DNA from: DATJBF01 sp035515475
Lineage (GTDB): Bacteria > Verrucomicrobiota > Verrucomicrobiia > Palsa-1439
Assembly: GCA_035515475.1 (NCBI GenBank)
Contig: DATJBF010000035.1
Location: 18,028 to 82,027, forward strand
Length of the DNA stretch: 64,000 nt
Reading direction: 5' to 3'
The notes beneath the pieces were generated by a model. The model ran no database searches and had not been told where the DNA came from. It was given only the letters and a program-made list of their open reading frames with translations. This document shows, in pieces, positions 49,725-58,209 of this stretch. Positions within the stretch are counted from its first letter, which is position 1. Every line of letters begins with the position of its first letter. The translations under genes were made by a program, and so were the position numbers.

Positions 49725-50777
49725 TCAGCCCTTCAACTCGTAGACGGCGCGCGAGACCCGCCGCGCCTCGGGCATGAGATTGAGGACCCGCAGGATGTAC
49801 CCCGTCCCTTTACGGCTGTGCGGGAGCATCCGCTCATTGTACAGGCGCGTCAGTTCGTGGAAATGGACGGGCTCTCGCCGTCCTCGCAGGATGTCGACGA
49901 TCACCTGGGGCGCACCCAGCATGGGCAGGAAGTAAAGCCGATCTACCGTGCCGCTGATTTCGGGATGATGATCCAGCAACACCGTAACGAGCCGCGGGCG
50001 CTGGCCATTGAGGAAGCTGAGTTCATCCGAAACGCTGGCCAGAATCTTTTCGAAGGGAACGGGCTCCTTGGCATTGTGCAGGAGTTGCAGAATCTGCTTC
50101 TCGACCTGGTTGAGCACGTGGTCCGGCAGCACTGAGAAGTAGTCGTAACGGAACGTGATCCGTTCGAGCGTCTCGCTCAACAACAACAGCGCGCCCCATG
50201 GCTGGTAGCCGCCCAACATCGGGTCGCCTGCCCATTCGGATACTTCTGAGGAGGCGACGACGCAACCGCGCGACAAGACGCGGTTGGCCCAGTAGATTTC
50301 CTGGCTTTCCCCCACCGCGCGGGCCAGCCGCGAGCGCAAGGCAGCGATGCCCGACTCCTCGATCTGACGCACGCGTTCACGCGTAACGCGGATGTGCATT
50401 TCGGCAATTTCCTGAAGCGTGCGCCGCTTCATATGGGGGCGGAACAGCGGATCGGTGAGCCCATAGCGTTGTTCGAGCACGAAAACCTCTTGTTGATTGA
50501 GGAATTCGCGCAGCAAAGCCCGAAAGCTGGCAATGTGACCGTTACCTGCCTCAAGGCGACGGGTCCAACCGAAGAACCACCGAATGTTGTCGAGGGAAGT
50601 CGAGCCGAAATTGGTTAGTTTGAGTAATTGCTTGTCATTCCAGTCCCGGAGATGGCCGATCGTCTTGACGTCTGCTTGGCCGAGGCAATGTACGACACGT
50701 GCACTGAGTCCAGATTCAGGCACCGGCCAATCGTCTATCGCCTGCCGCGTCAACTGGTTTGGTTGGAATTTTTCCAT
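49725..50777 (-). CDS. RNA polymerase alpha-CTD-like / sigma region 4-like fusion protein
   Basis: A 350-residue predicted DNA-binding protein. Residues about 20-70 (LSARVVHCLGQADVKTIGHL, then LLKLTNFGSTSLDNI) match the helix-hairpin-helix core of the RNA polymerase alpha C-terminal domain. Residues about 88-150 (LNQQEVFVLEQRYGL, then RTLQEIAEMHIRVTRERVRQI) match sigma-70 region 4, including the R-V-R-Q-I recognition helix. The remainder has two winged-helix-like segments (QILQLLHNAKEPVPFEKILA and VDILRGRREPVHFHELTRL), similar in style to HARE-HTH domains. No sigma region 2 is present, so it is not a full sigma factor. The ATG at 50777 lies nine bases after TATAAG, inside a 12-bp palindrome. 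A role as a promoter-binding transcription factor is inferred. Confidence 0.8.
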   Translation of the reverse strand: MEKFQPNQLTRQAIDDWPVPESGLSARVVHCLGQADVKTIGHLRDWNDKQLLKLTNFGSTSLDNIRWFFGWTRRLEAGNGHIASFRALLREFLNQQEVFVLEQRYGLTDPLFRPHMKRRTLQEIAEMHIRVTRERVRQIEESGIAALRSRLARAVGESQEIYWANRVLSRGCVVASSEVSEWAGDPMLGGYQPWGALLLLSETLERITFRYDYFSVLPDHVLNQVEKQILQLLHNAKEPVPFEKILASVSDELSFLNGQRPRLVTVLLDHHPEISGTVDRLYFLPMLGAPQVIVDILRGRREPVHFHELTRLYNERMLPHSRKGTGYILRVLNLMPEARRVSRAVYELKG

Positions 50778-50785
50778 GACAAACC

Positions 50786-50797
50786 GCTTATATAAGC
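50786..50797. promoter_or_regulatory. 12-bp palindrome overlapping the -10 of the sigma-4 fusion gene
   Basis: GCTTATATAAGC is a perfect palindrome. On the reverse strand it contains TATAAG, a five-of-six -10 match whose downstream edge is nine bases from the gene's ATG at 50777. A palindrome in this position is a natural site for repression or autoregulation. Confidence 0.45.
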
Positions 50798-50886
50798 CTC
50801 AATAGGTGGCGTCCTGGCAGCCCATCACATCTAGCTGTGGTATGAAACCCTACACCCCGCAAAAATTCAAGTAGATTCTTTTTGCT

Positions 50887-50915
50887 TTGGCACGGGGGCA
50901 ATCCGTGGGTAAGAT
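50887..50915 (+). promoter_or_regulatory. Candidate promoter of gmhA
   Basis: TTGGCA (50887-50892), a 17-base spacer and TAAGAT (50910-50915), six bases before the ATG at 50922. No ribosome-binding site lies between, so transcription should start at or next to the A of the start codon. Confidence 0.6.
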
Positions 50916-50921
50916 GCCCGT

Positions 50922-51488
50922 ATGGAGCCATTATTGCCCAAGCTGGCTGCGGACGCCTCTCGAACCATGTTGGCGTTAGCCGCGCAACAGGATGTATTCC
51001 AACAGGTTGCTGAAGCGGCCGTCGCCACGCTCAAGTCGGGTGGTAAGATCCTGACCTGCGGCAATGGAGGCAGCGCTGCGGACGCGATGCATTTGGCGGA
51101 AGAATTGGGTGGCCGGTACCGGGGGAACAGGCGTCCGCTACCAGCCATCAGCCTCAACGCGGATGCGACGTTGCTCACCTGCATCGCTAACGACTACGGG
51201 TTCGACGAGGTTTTCTCGCGGCAGGTAGAGGGACTGGCGAACAAGAACGATCTGCTGGTGTGTTTCTCGACGAGCGGGAATTCACGGAACATTTTGCGCG
51301 CCTTGGAAGCTGCGAGATCCAAAGGGGTTAAATCGGTCGCCCTGCTTGGAAGAGACGGCGGCAAAGCCAAGGGTAAGGCTGACTTGGAGATGATCATCGC
51401 TCATGTCGACAGTGGTCGAATACAGGAGGCGCATACGCTGATCCTGCACGCGCTGCTGGAAGTGATCGAGCGGGAGATAGCGGCGTAA
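50922..51488 (+). CDS. gmhA: Phosphoheptose isomerase
   Basis: Converts sedoheptulose 7-phosphate to D-glycero-D-manno-heptose 7-phosphate, the first step toward the heptoses of the LPS inner core. The 188 residues form one SIS domain with the signature ILTCGNGGSAADAMHLAEEL, NADATLLTCIANDYGFDEVF and LVCFSTSGNSRNILRAL, and a C-terminal EAHTLILHALLEVIE helix with the conserved His. The length and motifs are full. It needs substrate from the pentose phosphate pathway, to which the transketolase gene at 29914 contributes. The message is probably leaderless. No gmhB or hldE is in the window. Confidence 0.94.
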   Translation: MEPLLPKLAADASRTMLALAAQQDVFQQVAEAAVATLKSGGKILTCGNGGSAADAMHLAEELGGRYRGNRRPLPAISLNADATLLTCIANDYGFDEVFSRQVEGLANKNDLLVCFSTSGNSRNILRALEAARSKGVKSVALLGRDGGKAKGKADLEMIIAHVDSGRIQEAHTLILHALLEVIEREIAA

Positions 51489-51489
51489 G

Positions 51490-52353
51490 TTACTTTGGAG
51501 CGGGTGCCGGGGGAGGCGTCGGCGGGACCCCGGCCGGACGCGGCGCTTGTCCCTCGGCCTTTCCTGCCTGCAATTGCATTTCCAGCATCGGGGTCATGTC
51601 CATCACTTGCGTGTTGGCCGGTGGCCGGTACACGAACGTGGAGTCTGGGATGTCCACATTGAATTTGAGGTTTCTGAATTCCATGGCCGTCACCAAATTC
51701 GTCCTCGTCTTATCGAACTGTTCGAAACGGTGGGGGAATCCATCGATTTGTCCGATGAATACGCGAGACCGGCCGATCAGGGCGACCGCCCGAGCCATCC
51801 GCTCGTTGGTGAGCGCTGCGGACTTCCATGAGCCTTCCAAGACGTACATCGGTTGGCCGTCCAGCTCTTGAGGTTTTGTTGGGGTGAAATCGAAAATCTG
51901 CCGGCCGGCTTCCCATTGTTTACTCGGGTCCATCTTGGCGAGCGGGTCGATGCTCAGGCCGGTTTGCGCCGTGGTATTACTCGTGACTCTGTTGACATCT
52001 ATTTTGATGATGCGGTGCTCCATACCCGCATCCATTACCTGCCAGAGGATCCCGTCGCCGCCGAGGTACATGGTCATCTTGGCCTGTTGCCCCATCGCGG
52101 GCAGATCCAGGTGCACCCACATTTTTCCGGGCTGCTTGTGGATCATCTGGCCGTTCACGGTCATTTGACCGCCGGGCATGCTGGCGGTTTGCGAGTAATC
52201 CGCCGACCAGGTCTTGTAGCCCGCCGTTTTCGCATCGGAGAAATCCATGATCTCCTTGGCGGTCTTGAGTCCCTGCGCGCTGGCGTCATAGGCGACGAGG
52301 GACGATACGAGACAAAGGGTTGTTGCGATTATGTGCTTGCCGAGGCCGTTCAC
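51490..52353 (-). CDS. Periplasmic LolA-like protein
   Basis: A 287-residue exported protein starting with a GTG at 52353, which follows AAGGAGATCTTTC, a strong ribosome-binding site that fixes the start. The signal peptide (NGLGKHIIATTLCLVSSLVA) is probably cleaved after DASAQ. The body alternates beta strands in the manner of LolA/LppX-type hydrophobic-pocket proteins (KTWSADYSQTASMPGGQMTV, KPGKMWVHLDLP, then LEGSWKSAALT), and it ends in a Pro/Ala-rich tail. LolA-type proteins ferry lipids or lipoproteins across the periplasm. The match is by fold pattern, not by a diagnostic motif, so the precise role is uncertain. It is convergent with gmhA, one base apart. Confidence 0.75.
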   Translation of the reverse strand: MNGLGKHIIATTLCLVSSLVAYDASAQGLKTAKEIMDFSDAKTAGYKTWSADYSQTASMPGGQMTVNGQMIHKQPGKMWVHLDLPAMGQQAKMTMYLGGDGILWQVMDAGMEHRIIKIDVNRVTSNTTAQTGLSIDPLAKMDPSKQWEAGRQIFDFTPTKPQELDGQPMYVLEGSWKSAALTNERMARAVALIGRSRVFIGQIDGFPHRFEQFDKTRTNLVTAMEFRNLKFNVDIPDSTFVYRPPANTQVMDMTPMLEMQLQAGKAEGQAPRPAGVPPTPPPAPAPK

Positions 52354-52431
52354 GAAAGATCTCCTTCCATTTCCTGGCGAGCGTACCACTCGGCGTCAAT
52401 CCGTGCAAGCCAGAGGCGATACGTTTTCAAT

Positions 52432-52460
52432 TTGACGGGTCTGCCGGATTCGCTTAGGAT
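52432..52460 (+). promoter_or_regulatory. Promoter of gap
   Basis: TTGACG (52432-52437), a 17-base spacer and TAGGAT (52455-52460), about 80 bases upstream of the gap ATG at 52542, giving a leader of about 75 bases that contains GAGGAG. Confidence 0.55.
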
Positions 52461-52541
52461 TCAGACAGCGTTGCGGGTAGTAGCTGCTCATGCCCTTTCT
52501 TGCAGTGTTGCCCCGTAGTGTGTTATGAGGAGATGAATACA

Positions 52542-53585
52542 ATGGCAATCAAAGTAGGCATCAATGGGTTCGGTCGCATCGGGCGGTTGGTCTTTCGTGC
52601 CATCTGCGACCAGGGCCTGCTCGGCAGGGAAATCGATGTCGTCGCGGTCAACGATATCGTTCCCGCCGACAACCTGGCGTATTTGTTGAAGTACGACTCG
52701 ACGCAGGGCCGATTTCAAGGCGCGGTTTCGAGCGAGAAATCCAGCCCCTCGCTGACTGACGACGATACGCTCGTCGTCGACGGGCACAAGATCAAGTGTC
52801 TTGCGGTGAGAGAAGGTCCCGCGGCGTTGCCGTGGAAAGCGTTGGGCGTTGAGCTGGTGGTCGAATCCACAGGGCTGTTTACCGATGCGACGAAGGCCAA
52901 GGGCCACCTCGACGCGGGCGCCAAGAAAGTCCTTATCACCGCGCCGGCCAAGGGCGAAGACATCACCATCGTGCTCGGCGTCAACCACACCAAGTATGAC
53001 CCGTCCAAGCACCACATCGTTTCCAACGCGAGTTGCACGACCAACTGTCTCGCGCCGCTTGCGCACGTTCTGCTCAAGGAGGGATTCGGAATCGAAGAAG
53101 GCTTGATGACGACCATCCACAGTTATACCGCCACACAAAAGACGGTGGATGGCCCGTCGAAGAAAGACTGGAAAGGCGGACGCACGGCGGCGGTGAATAT
53201 CATTCCTTCCACCACCGGAGCGGCCCGGGCAGTCGGGTTGGCGATTCCTGAGGTGAAAGGCAAATTGACGGGAATGGCGTTCCGCGTGCCGACGCCCACG
53301 GTCAGTTGTGTTGACCTCACCGTTCGCACGGTCAAGGAAACGTCTTACCAGGAAATCTGCGCCGCGATGAAGAAGGCCAGCGAATCTTACCTGAAGGGCA
53401 TCCTCGCCTACACGGACGAGGAGGTCGTTTCCAGCGACTTCATCCACGACAACCACTCGAGCATTTTCGACGCGGGCAGCGGCATCGAGTTGAACAAGCG
53501 GTTTTTCAAGCTGATTGCGTGGTACGACAACGAATGGGGTTACTCCTACCGCTGCGTCGACCTTATCCGCTATATGGCCAAGTAG
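52542..53585 (+). CDS. gap: Glyceraldehyde-3-phosphate dehydrogenase
   Basis: A glycolytic enzyme that oxidatively phosphorylates glyceraldehyde 3-phosphate. The 347 residues begin MAIKVGINGFGRIGRLVFRA (NAD-binding Rossmann motif). The active site is SNASCTTNCLAP with the catalytic Cys near residue 165. Later come TVDGPSKKDWKGGR-type sequence, the phosphate-site segment and a C-terminal WYDNEWGYSYR. It is slightly longer than the usual 330-335 residues because of a small insertion before the catalytic Cys. The ATG at 52542 is fixed by the conserved N-terminus and a GAGGAG about ten bases upstream. The cofactor is probably NAD. It stands alone, without pgk or tpi. Confidence 0.97.
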   Translation: MAIKVGINGFGRIGRLVFRAICDQGLLGREIDVVAVNDIVPADNLAYLLKYDSTQGRFQGAVSSEKSSPSLTDDDTLVVDGHKIKCLAVREGPAALPWKALGVELVVESTGLFTDATKAKGHLDAGAKKVLITAPAKGEDITIVLGVNHTKYDPSKHHIVSNASCTTNCLAPLAHVLLKEGFGIEEGLMTTIHSYTATQKTVDGPSKKDWKGGRTAAVNIIPSTTGAARAVGLAIPEVKGKLTGMAFRVPTPTVSCVDLTVRTVKETSYQEICAAMKKASESYLKGILAYTDEEVVSSDFIHDNHSSIFDAGSGIELNKRFFKLIAWYDNEWGYSYRCVDLIRYMAK

Positions 53586-53699
53586 GCCTGCAAGCCATGT
53601 AATACAAGGCGCCCAGGGCTGGACGTTGCACTTTGTTGTTGCTGTCACCCCCTGTTTGGGGTAAGAATTGCGACTCCGCGAGGGAAACTGGGTCGCAAC

Positions 53700-56600
53700 A
53701 TGAAGTGGCCTCTTTTTAGGGAAACCGCACTTGTCTGTCTATTCTCCGGCATAACCTTCGCCAACGCTGTTGCATTTGAATCTCACGACAAGTCGACCCC
53801 GCCCGATTTCGACGTCCGCCGAGAGTCGGCTGCTGAATCGCGACGGGTTTTTCCGCCGCGTATCACGGCGCTCGAGCGTCTGAGGTCTCGCGCGCCGGAT
53901 GTTCAGATCGGCACGGACGAGATTCTTCGGCATCCCACGTTTGTCATGCGTTGGCAGGGCTTCCTCACGGGGCGCGGGGGCGCCGGCCGGACCGTCCCGG
54001 CGGCTGCGTTAGCGGCGGTTTCCGCCGGTGATCCGCACCGGGTGGTCAAGGCGTTCCTGAACGAGTACCGCGCCTTGTTCGGACACGACTCGACGGCCCT
54101 GAATTTCGCCACGGTCAAGCGCGACTACGTGACTGCGCACAATGGTTTGCGGACGACGGTTTGGGCGCAGCAACTCGACGGGATCCCCGTTTTCGAAGCG
54201 GTCCTCCTCGCCCATGTCACAAGGCGCGGTGAATTGGTAAACATCGAGAGTCACCTGCTTGCTGACCCGGCGGAAGCGGCGGATGCCGCTGGCACAAATC
54301 ATTCAGTCCTTGAATCTGCGCCTCCGGTCCTGGCCGCGCGGGCGATCGCCAATGCTGCCCAAACGCTGGGGGTAACGATCGATCCCGCGGCCCTTGCTTC
54401 CGTCGCGACAGCAGCGGGTGCCGAAAAGCGCCAGCAATTCAGCGCGCCGGGATTTGTTGGGGCCATCGAAGCGAGCCTGGTGTGGTTGCCCGTGAGCGAC
54501 ACGGCCATGCGGCTGTGTTGGGACGTCACCCTCAGGCCGCGGGAGCGCGACGAGACGTCCCGCGTGCTCGTCGACGCCCAGACCGGCGAGGCCCTGCTGC
54601 GACGCTGCCAGACCGTGTGCCTCAGTGACGCCAGCTATCGCGTGTTCACCAGCGACAGCCCGTCGCCGTTCTCGCCGGGTTGGTCAACGCCCAATGCGGG
54701 ACAGCCGCCGCAGGTCAGCCGCGCGCTGGTCGTCACCAGCGCCGTCGATGCCGTTGCTTCCCCAAACGGCTGGATCGACGACACCAACAACACAACTCTG
54801 GGCAACAACGTGGACGCCCATCTTGACCGCGACGCCAACAACGTACCCGACCCCGGCTCGCGACCCGTGGGTTCGCCCTTCCGCGTATTCGATTTCCCCG
54901 AAGATTTGGGCCAGGACCCCGTTACCTACACGAATGCCGCAGTTGTGCAGCTCTTCTACTGGTGCAATTGGATGCATGACAAACTGTATGAACTGGGTTT
55001 CACCGAGGCCGCGGGCAATTTCCAGGCCGACAATTTCGGACGCGGCGGTGTCGGCAACGATGCGATGCAAGCCGATGCTCAGGACGGGGGCGGAGTGAAC
55101 AACGAGAGCTTCACGATGACGGCCGATGGCACGCCCGGGCGGATCGAGGTGTATCTGTTTACGGGTCCGTCGCCCGATCGTGATGGCGACCTGGATGCGG
55201 AGCTTGTCCTCCACGAGTACACACATGGATTGAGCAGTCGGCTCGTCGGGGGCGGGGTGGGCCTCAGCGCCCTGCAACCGCGCTGCATGGCCGAGGGCTG
55301 GTCGGATTTTTACCCGCTGTCGCTGCTGAGCGAGCCCGCCGACGACCCAAACGCCACCTACGCCATGGGCGGATATGCGGCCTACCAGCTCAATGGTCTG
55401 ACGCAGAATTACTACTACGGTCTCCGTCGTTATCCATACACCACGGACATGACCAAGAATCCACTGACATTCAAGGATATCGACCCGGCGCAGGCCAGTG
55501 CTCATTCGGGCGTGCCGCGCAGCCCCCTCGTCGGCAACGGCATCAGCACCAGCGCCTCTGAAGTCCACAACGCGGGCGAGGTGTGGTGCGTCACGCTGTG
55601 GGAAGCACGCGCGAATTTGATCAAGAAATACGGGTATGCCACCGGCAACCAACGCATCCTCCAATTGGTCACCGATGGCATGAAACTGTCGCCGGTCAAC
55701 CCGAACTACATCCAGGCCCGGGATGCGATATTGCAGGCCGACCAGGTTGATAACAGCGGCGCCAATCTAAACGAATTGTGGGCGGCGTTCGCCAAACGCG
55801 GGATGGGCCTGAGCGCCACCGCGCCGACGAATTGGACCACGACAGGCGTAGTCGAGGCGTTTGACCCGCCGGATAATCTCAAAGTTCTTCCGGTCGCAGC
55901 CGGCGTGTTTACGCCCTCGGGCCCCGATGGCGGGCTGTTCAACCCACTCTCGCAGACATACACGCTGACAAGTGCCACTTCCTTGAACTGGACCGCGACG
56001 AAATCGGCAAGCTGGCTTGATTTGTCGTCAACGGCAGGCAGTCTGGCCGCTGGGGCATCCAACGCGGTCACCGTCTCGATCAATGCCGGCGCCAACGCCT
56101 TTGCACCGGGTGTTTATGGCGCTGCCGTCACCTTTTCCAACGTCGCCAGCGGCGTTGCGCAAACACGCCAGGTCACCCTCGACGTTATGGACAGCCTTTC
56201 CGTGACTCCGCAAACAAACTTCACGTCCAGCGGCTCAGTAGGAGGTCCGTTCAGTCCCGTCTCGCAGGTTTATGTGGTATCCAACCAGGCCTCGAGTGCC
56301 CGCGGATGGACCGCCACAGCTACTGCGACCTGGCTCAGTCTGTCTGCCAGCGCGGGCACATTGACCCCCGGCGCATCCACCAATGTCACCGCTTCGATTA
56401 ATGCGAACGCGAGCACCTTGGCGGCCGGCACTTACGCTGGATCGGTTGTCTTCAGCAACACAGTGAACGGTGTTGCGCAGAGCAGAAGCGTCAGCCTCAT
56501 TGTCTTGCAGAGAGTGTATTTCTTCCCGCTCGATACCGATCCCGGATGGACGCGGACGGGTCAATGGGCGTTTGGCAAGCCCACGGGTGGCGGCGGCACG

Positions 56601-58070
56601 TCCTACGGATTTCCCGATCCCACCAGCGGGGCGACCGGCACCAATGTTTTCGGCGTGAACCTCAACGGCGATTACTCTACCACGGTCGGCGCCTTTTATC
56701 TGACGACGGGGCCGCTGAACTTCGCTGGCCAGACGAGCACCCGACTGCGATTTCAGCGCTGGCTCAATACGGACACTTATTCTCTCGTGCCTGCGATCAT
56801 TGAGATATCGACGAACGGCGCGACTTGGTATCAAGTTTGGAAGAGTAGCGGGATCGTTACGGATTCGGCGTGGAACGTACAACAGTACAATATCTCCTCG
56901 TGGGCTGACAATTGCACCAACGTCACGGTGCGCTGGGATTATCTGGTCGCCTCCGGCGCTCATCCTTATTCGGGGTGGAACATTGACGACATTGAGTTTC
57001 TCGCTGCGCCCATGGCCTCAAACAGCCCGCCATTCATTACCGCGGCATCGATCAGTCCCAGCGCGCCGAACACGACGCAGGACCTGGCCGCCGCCGTCAC
57101 TTCCTACGGCGATCCCGACGGCGACCCGGTAACGTTTGCCTATCAGTGGCAGGAATCCACCGACGACGTCGCGTTCAGCAATATCGGGTTCACTGCCGCC
57201 ACGCTGCCTGCTTCAGCCACGGCCGTCGGCCGCTACTATCGAGTGGTCGTCACGCCCAACGACGGCCACGTCGATGGTGCGCCGTTCACGACTGCTTCCG
57301 TGCAGGTTGCCCTCGACTTTGACGGCAATGGACTCGACGACGACTGGGAAGTGAAGTACTTCGGCCACATCGGTGTGGATCCATGGGCGGATCCGGATGG
57401 CGACGGAATCCCCAATATTCAGGAATACGTAGCGGGCACCAGCCCGATCGATGCCAACAGCGCATTTCGCATTACGTCAATCACGACGGATGGGTCCAAC
57501 GTCGTCGTGGACTTCACGACCCTCTCGAACAAGCTTTACGCGTTGGAGTCTGCTGACGATCCCCGGAGATCGAAGTGGAACACGGTCGCGGCGGACGTTC
57601 CCGGGACCGGTGGAATCGTGACGGTCACCGACCCCGGCGCCGTTGGTCCCGTCAACCGGTACTACCGGGCGCGGTTGCTCACGCTCACAACCCCGCTCGA
57701 TACCGATGGCGATGGACTGCCCGACAGTTGGGAGCTCCAGTATTTTGGCGACCTGTCAAAGACCGGCAGCGACGATCCCGACAACGACGGCATGTCGAAT
57801 CTGCAAGAGTTCGTCGCGGGCACCGACCCGACCAATGCCATGAGCGCGTTGCGCATTACCTCGATCGCGCTCAATGGGATCGATGTGCTCGTCAGCTTTA
57901 CGACCAGCTCGAACAAATTCTACGAATTGCAGGACAACGACGACGTCGCGACGTTGGACTGGTATGCGGTTCTCACCGATATCCCCGGCACCGGCGGCAT
58001 TGTTACGGTCACCGTCCCCAACGCTGCCGACGTCCCCAACCGGTTTTACCGCGTCAAGGTGCTTCCATGA
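53700..58070 (+). CDS. Secreted M36 (fungalysin-like) metallopeptidase, multidomain
   Basis: A 1456-residue exported protein. After the signal peptide (about residues 1-24) comes a FTP-type propeptide (about 80-300), then a zinc peptidase domain with HEYTH at 505-509 followed by GLSSRLVGG and the third zinc ligand Glu532 in EGWSDF, the M36 pattern. The tail holds two BACON-like beta-sandwich repeats (about 735-930, each with ATWLSLSASAGTLTPGAS-type sequence), a jelly-roll/MAM-like domain (about 940-1100), an Ig-like domain (1105-1205) and two copies of a thrombospondin-3-like C-terminal module (1206-1456). It degrades extracellular protein. The C-terminal part is shared with the next gene. 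No cell-wall or LPXTG anchor is present. Confidence 0.9.
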   Translation: MKWPLFRETALVCLFSGITFANAVAFESHDKSTPPDFDVRRESAAESRRVFPPRITALERLRSRAPDVQIGTDEILRHPTFVMRWQGFLTGRGGAGRTVPAAALAAVSAGDPHRVVKAFLNEYRALFGHDSTALNFATVKRDYVTAHNGLRTTVWAQQLDGIPVFEAVLLAHVTRRGELVNIESHLLADPAEAADAAGTNHSVLESAPPVLAARAIANAAQTLGVTIDPAALASVATAAGAEKRQQFSAPGFVGAIEASLVWLPVSDTAMRLCWDVTLRPRERDETSRVLVDAQTGEALLRRCQTVCLSDASYRVFTSDSPSPFSPGWSTPNAGQPPQVSRALVVTSAVDAVASPNGWIDDTNNTTLGNNVDAHLDRDANNVPDPGSRPVGSPFRVFDFPEDLGQDPVTYTNAAVVQLFYWCNWMHDKLYELGFTEAAGNFQADNFGRGGVGNDAMQADAQDGGGVNNESFTMTADGTPGRIEVYLFTGPSPDRDGDLDAELVLHEYTHGLSSRLVGGGVGLSALQPRCMAEGWSDFYPLSLLSEPADDPNATYAMGGYAAYQLNGLTQNYYYGLRRYPYTTDMTKNPLTFKDIDPAQASAHSGVPRSPLVGNGISTSASEVHNAGEVWCVTLWEARANLIKKYGYATGNQRILQLVTDGMKLSPVNPNYIQARDAILQADQVDNSGANLNELWAAFAKRGMGLSATAPTNWTTTGVVEAFDPPDNLKVLPVAAGVFTPSGPDGGLFNPLSQTYTLTSATSLNWTATKSASWLDLSSTAGSLAAGASNAVTVSINAGANAFAPGVYGAAVTFSNVASGVAQTRQVTLDVMDSLSVTPQTNFTSSGSVGGPFSPVSQVYVVSNQASSARGWTATATATWLSLSASAGTLTPGASTNVTASINANASTLAAGTYAGSVVFSNTVNGVAQSRSVSLIVLQRVYFFPLDTDPGWTRTGQWAFGKPTGGGGTSYGFPDPTSGATGTNVFGVNLNGDYSTTVGAFYLTTGPLNFAGQTSTRLRFQRWLNTDTYSLVPAIIEISTNGATWYQVWKSSGIVTDSAWNVQQYNISSWADNCTNVTVRWDYLVASGAHPYSGWNIDDIEFLAAPMASNSPPFITAASISPSAPNTTQDLAAAVTSYGDPDGDPVTFAYQWQESTDDVAFSNIGFTAATLPASATAVGRYYRVVVTPNDGHVDGAPFTTASVQVALDFDGNGLDDDWEVKYFGHIGVDPWADPDGDGIPNIQEYVAGTSPIDANSAFRITSITTDGSNVVVDFTTLSNKLYALESADDPRRSKWNTVAADVPGTGGIVTVTDPGAVGPVNRYYRARLLTLTTPLDTDGDGLPDSWELQYFGDLSKTGSDDPDNDGMSNLQEFVAGTDPTNAMSALRITSIALNGIDVLVSFTTSSNKFYELQDNDDVATLDWYAVLTDIPGTGGIVTVTVPNAADVPNRFYRVKVLP
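57315..58067 (+). repeat. Tandem pair of a C-terminal module, also found in neighbouring genes
   Basis: Two copies (about 57315-57690 and 57699-58067) encode D-x-D-G-N-G/D-G-L-x-D-x-W-E, then YFG, a DPDGDG calcium-type loop, N-x-Q-E-(Y/F)-x-A-G-T, then ITSI and an end in NRFYR-V/A-(K/R)-L. Single copies end the S53 peptidase (61126-61503) and the dehydrogenase (62690-63070). Confidence 0.8.
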
Positions 58071-58209
58071 CGCAGCGCTACGCCGAGTGGGTACTGCTTC
58101 ATGCTCTGTTCCTCGCAGAGATTGACTCGTCGGCTTCGGCGCCGGTAATCGATTGCCCGGTTTTGATTGAAAACGGCCTCTCAATGGAGTAAGAATGTGA
58201 GGTTCTGGC

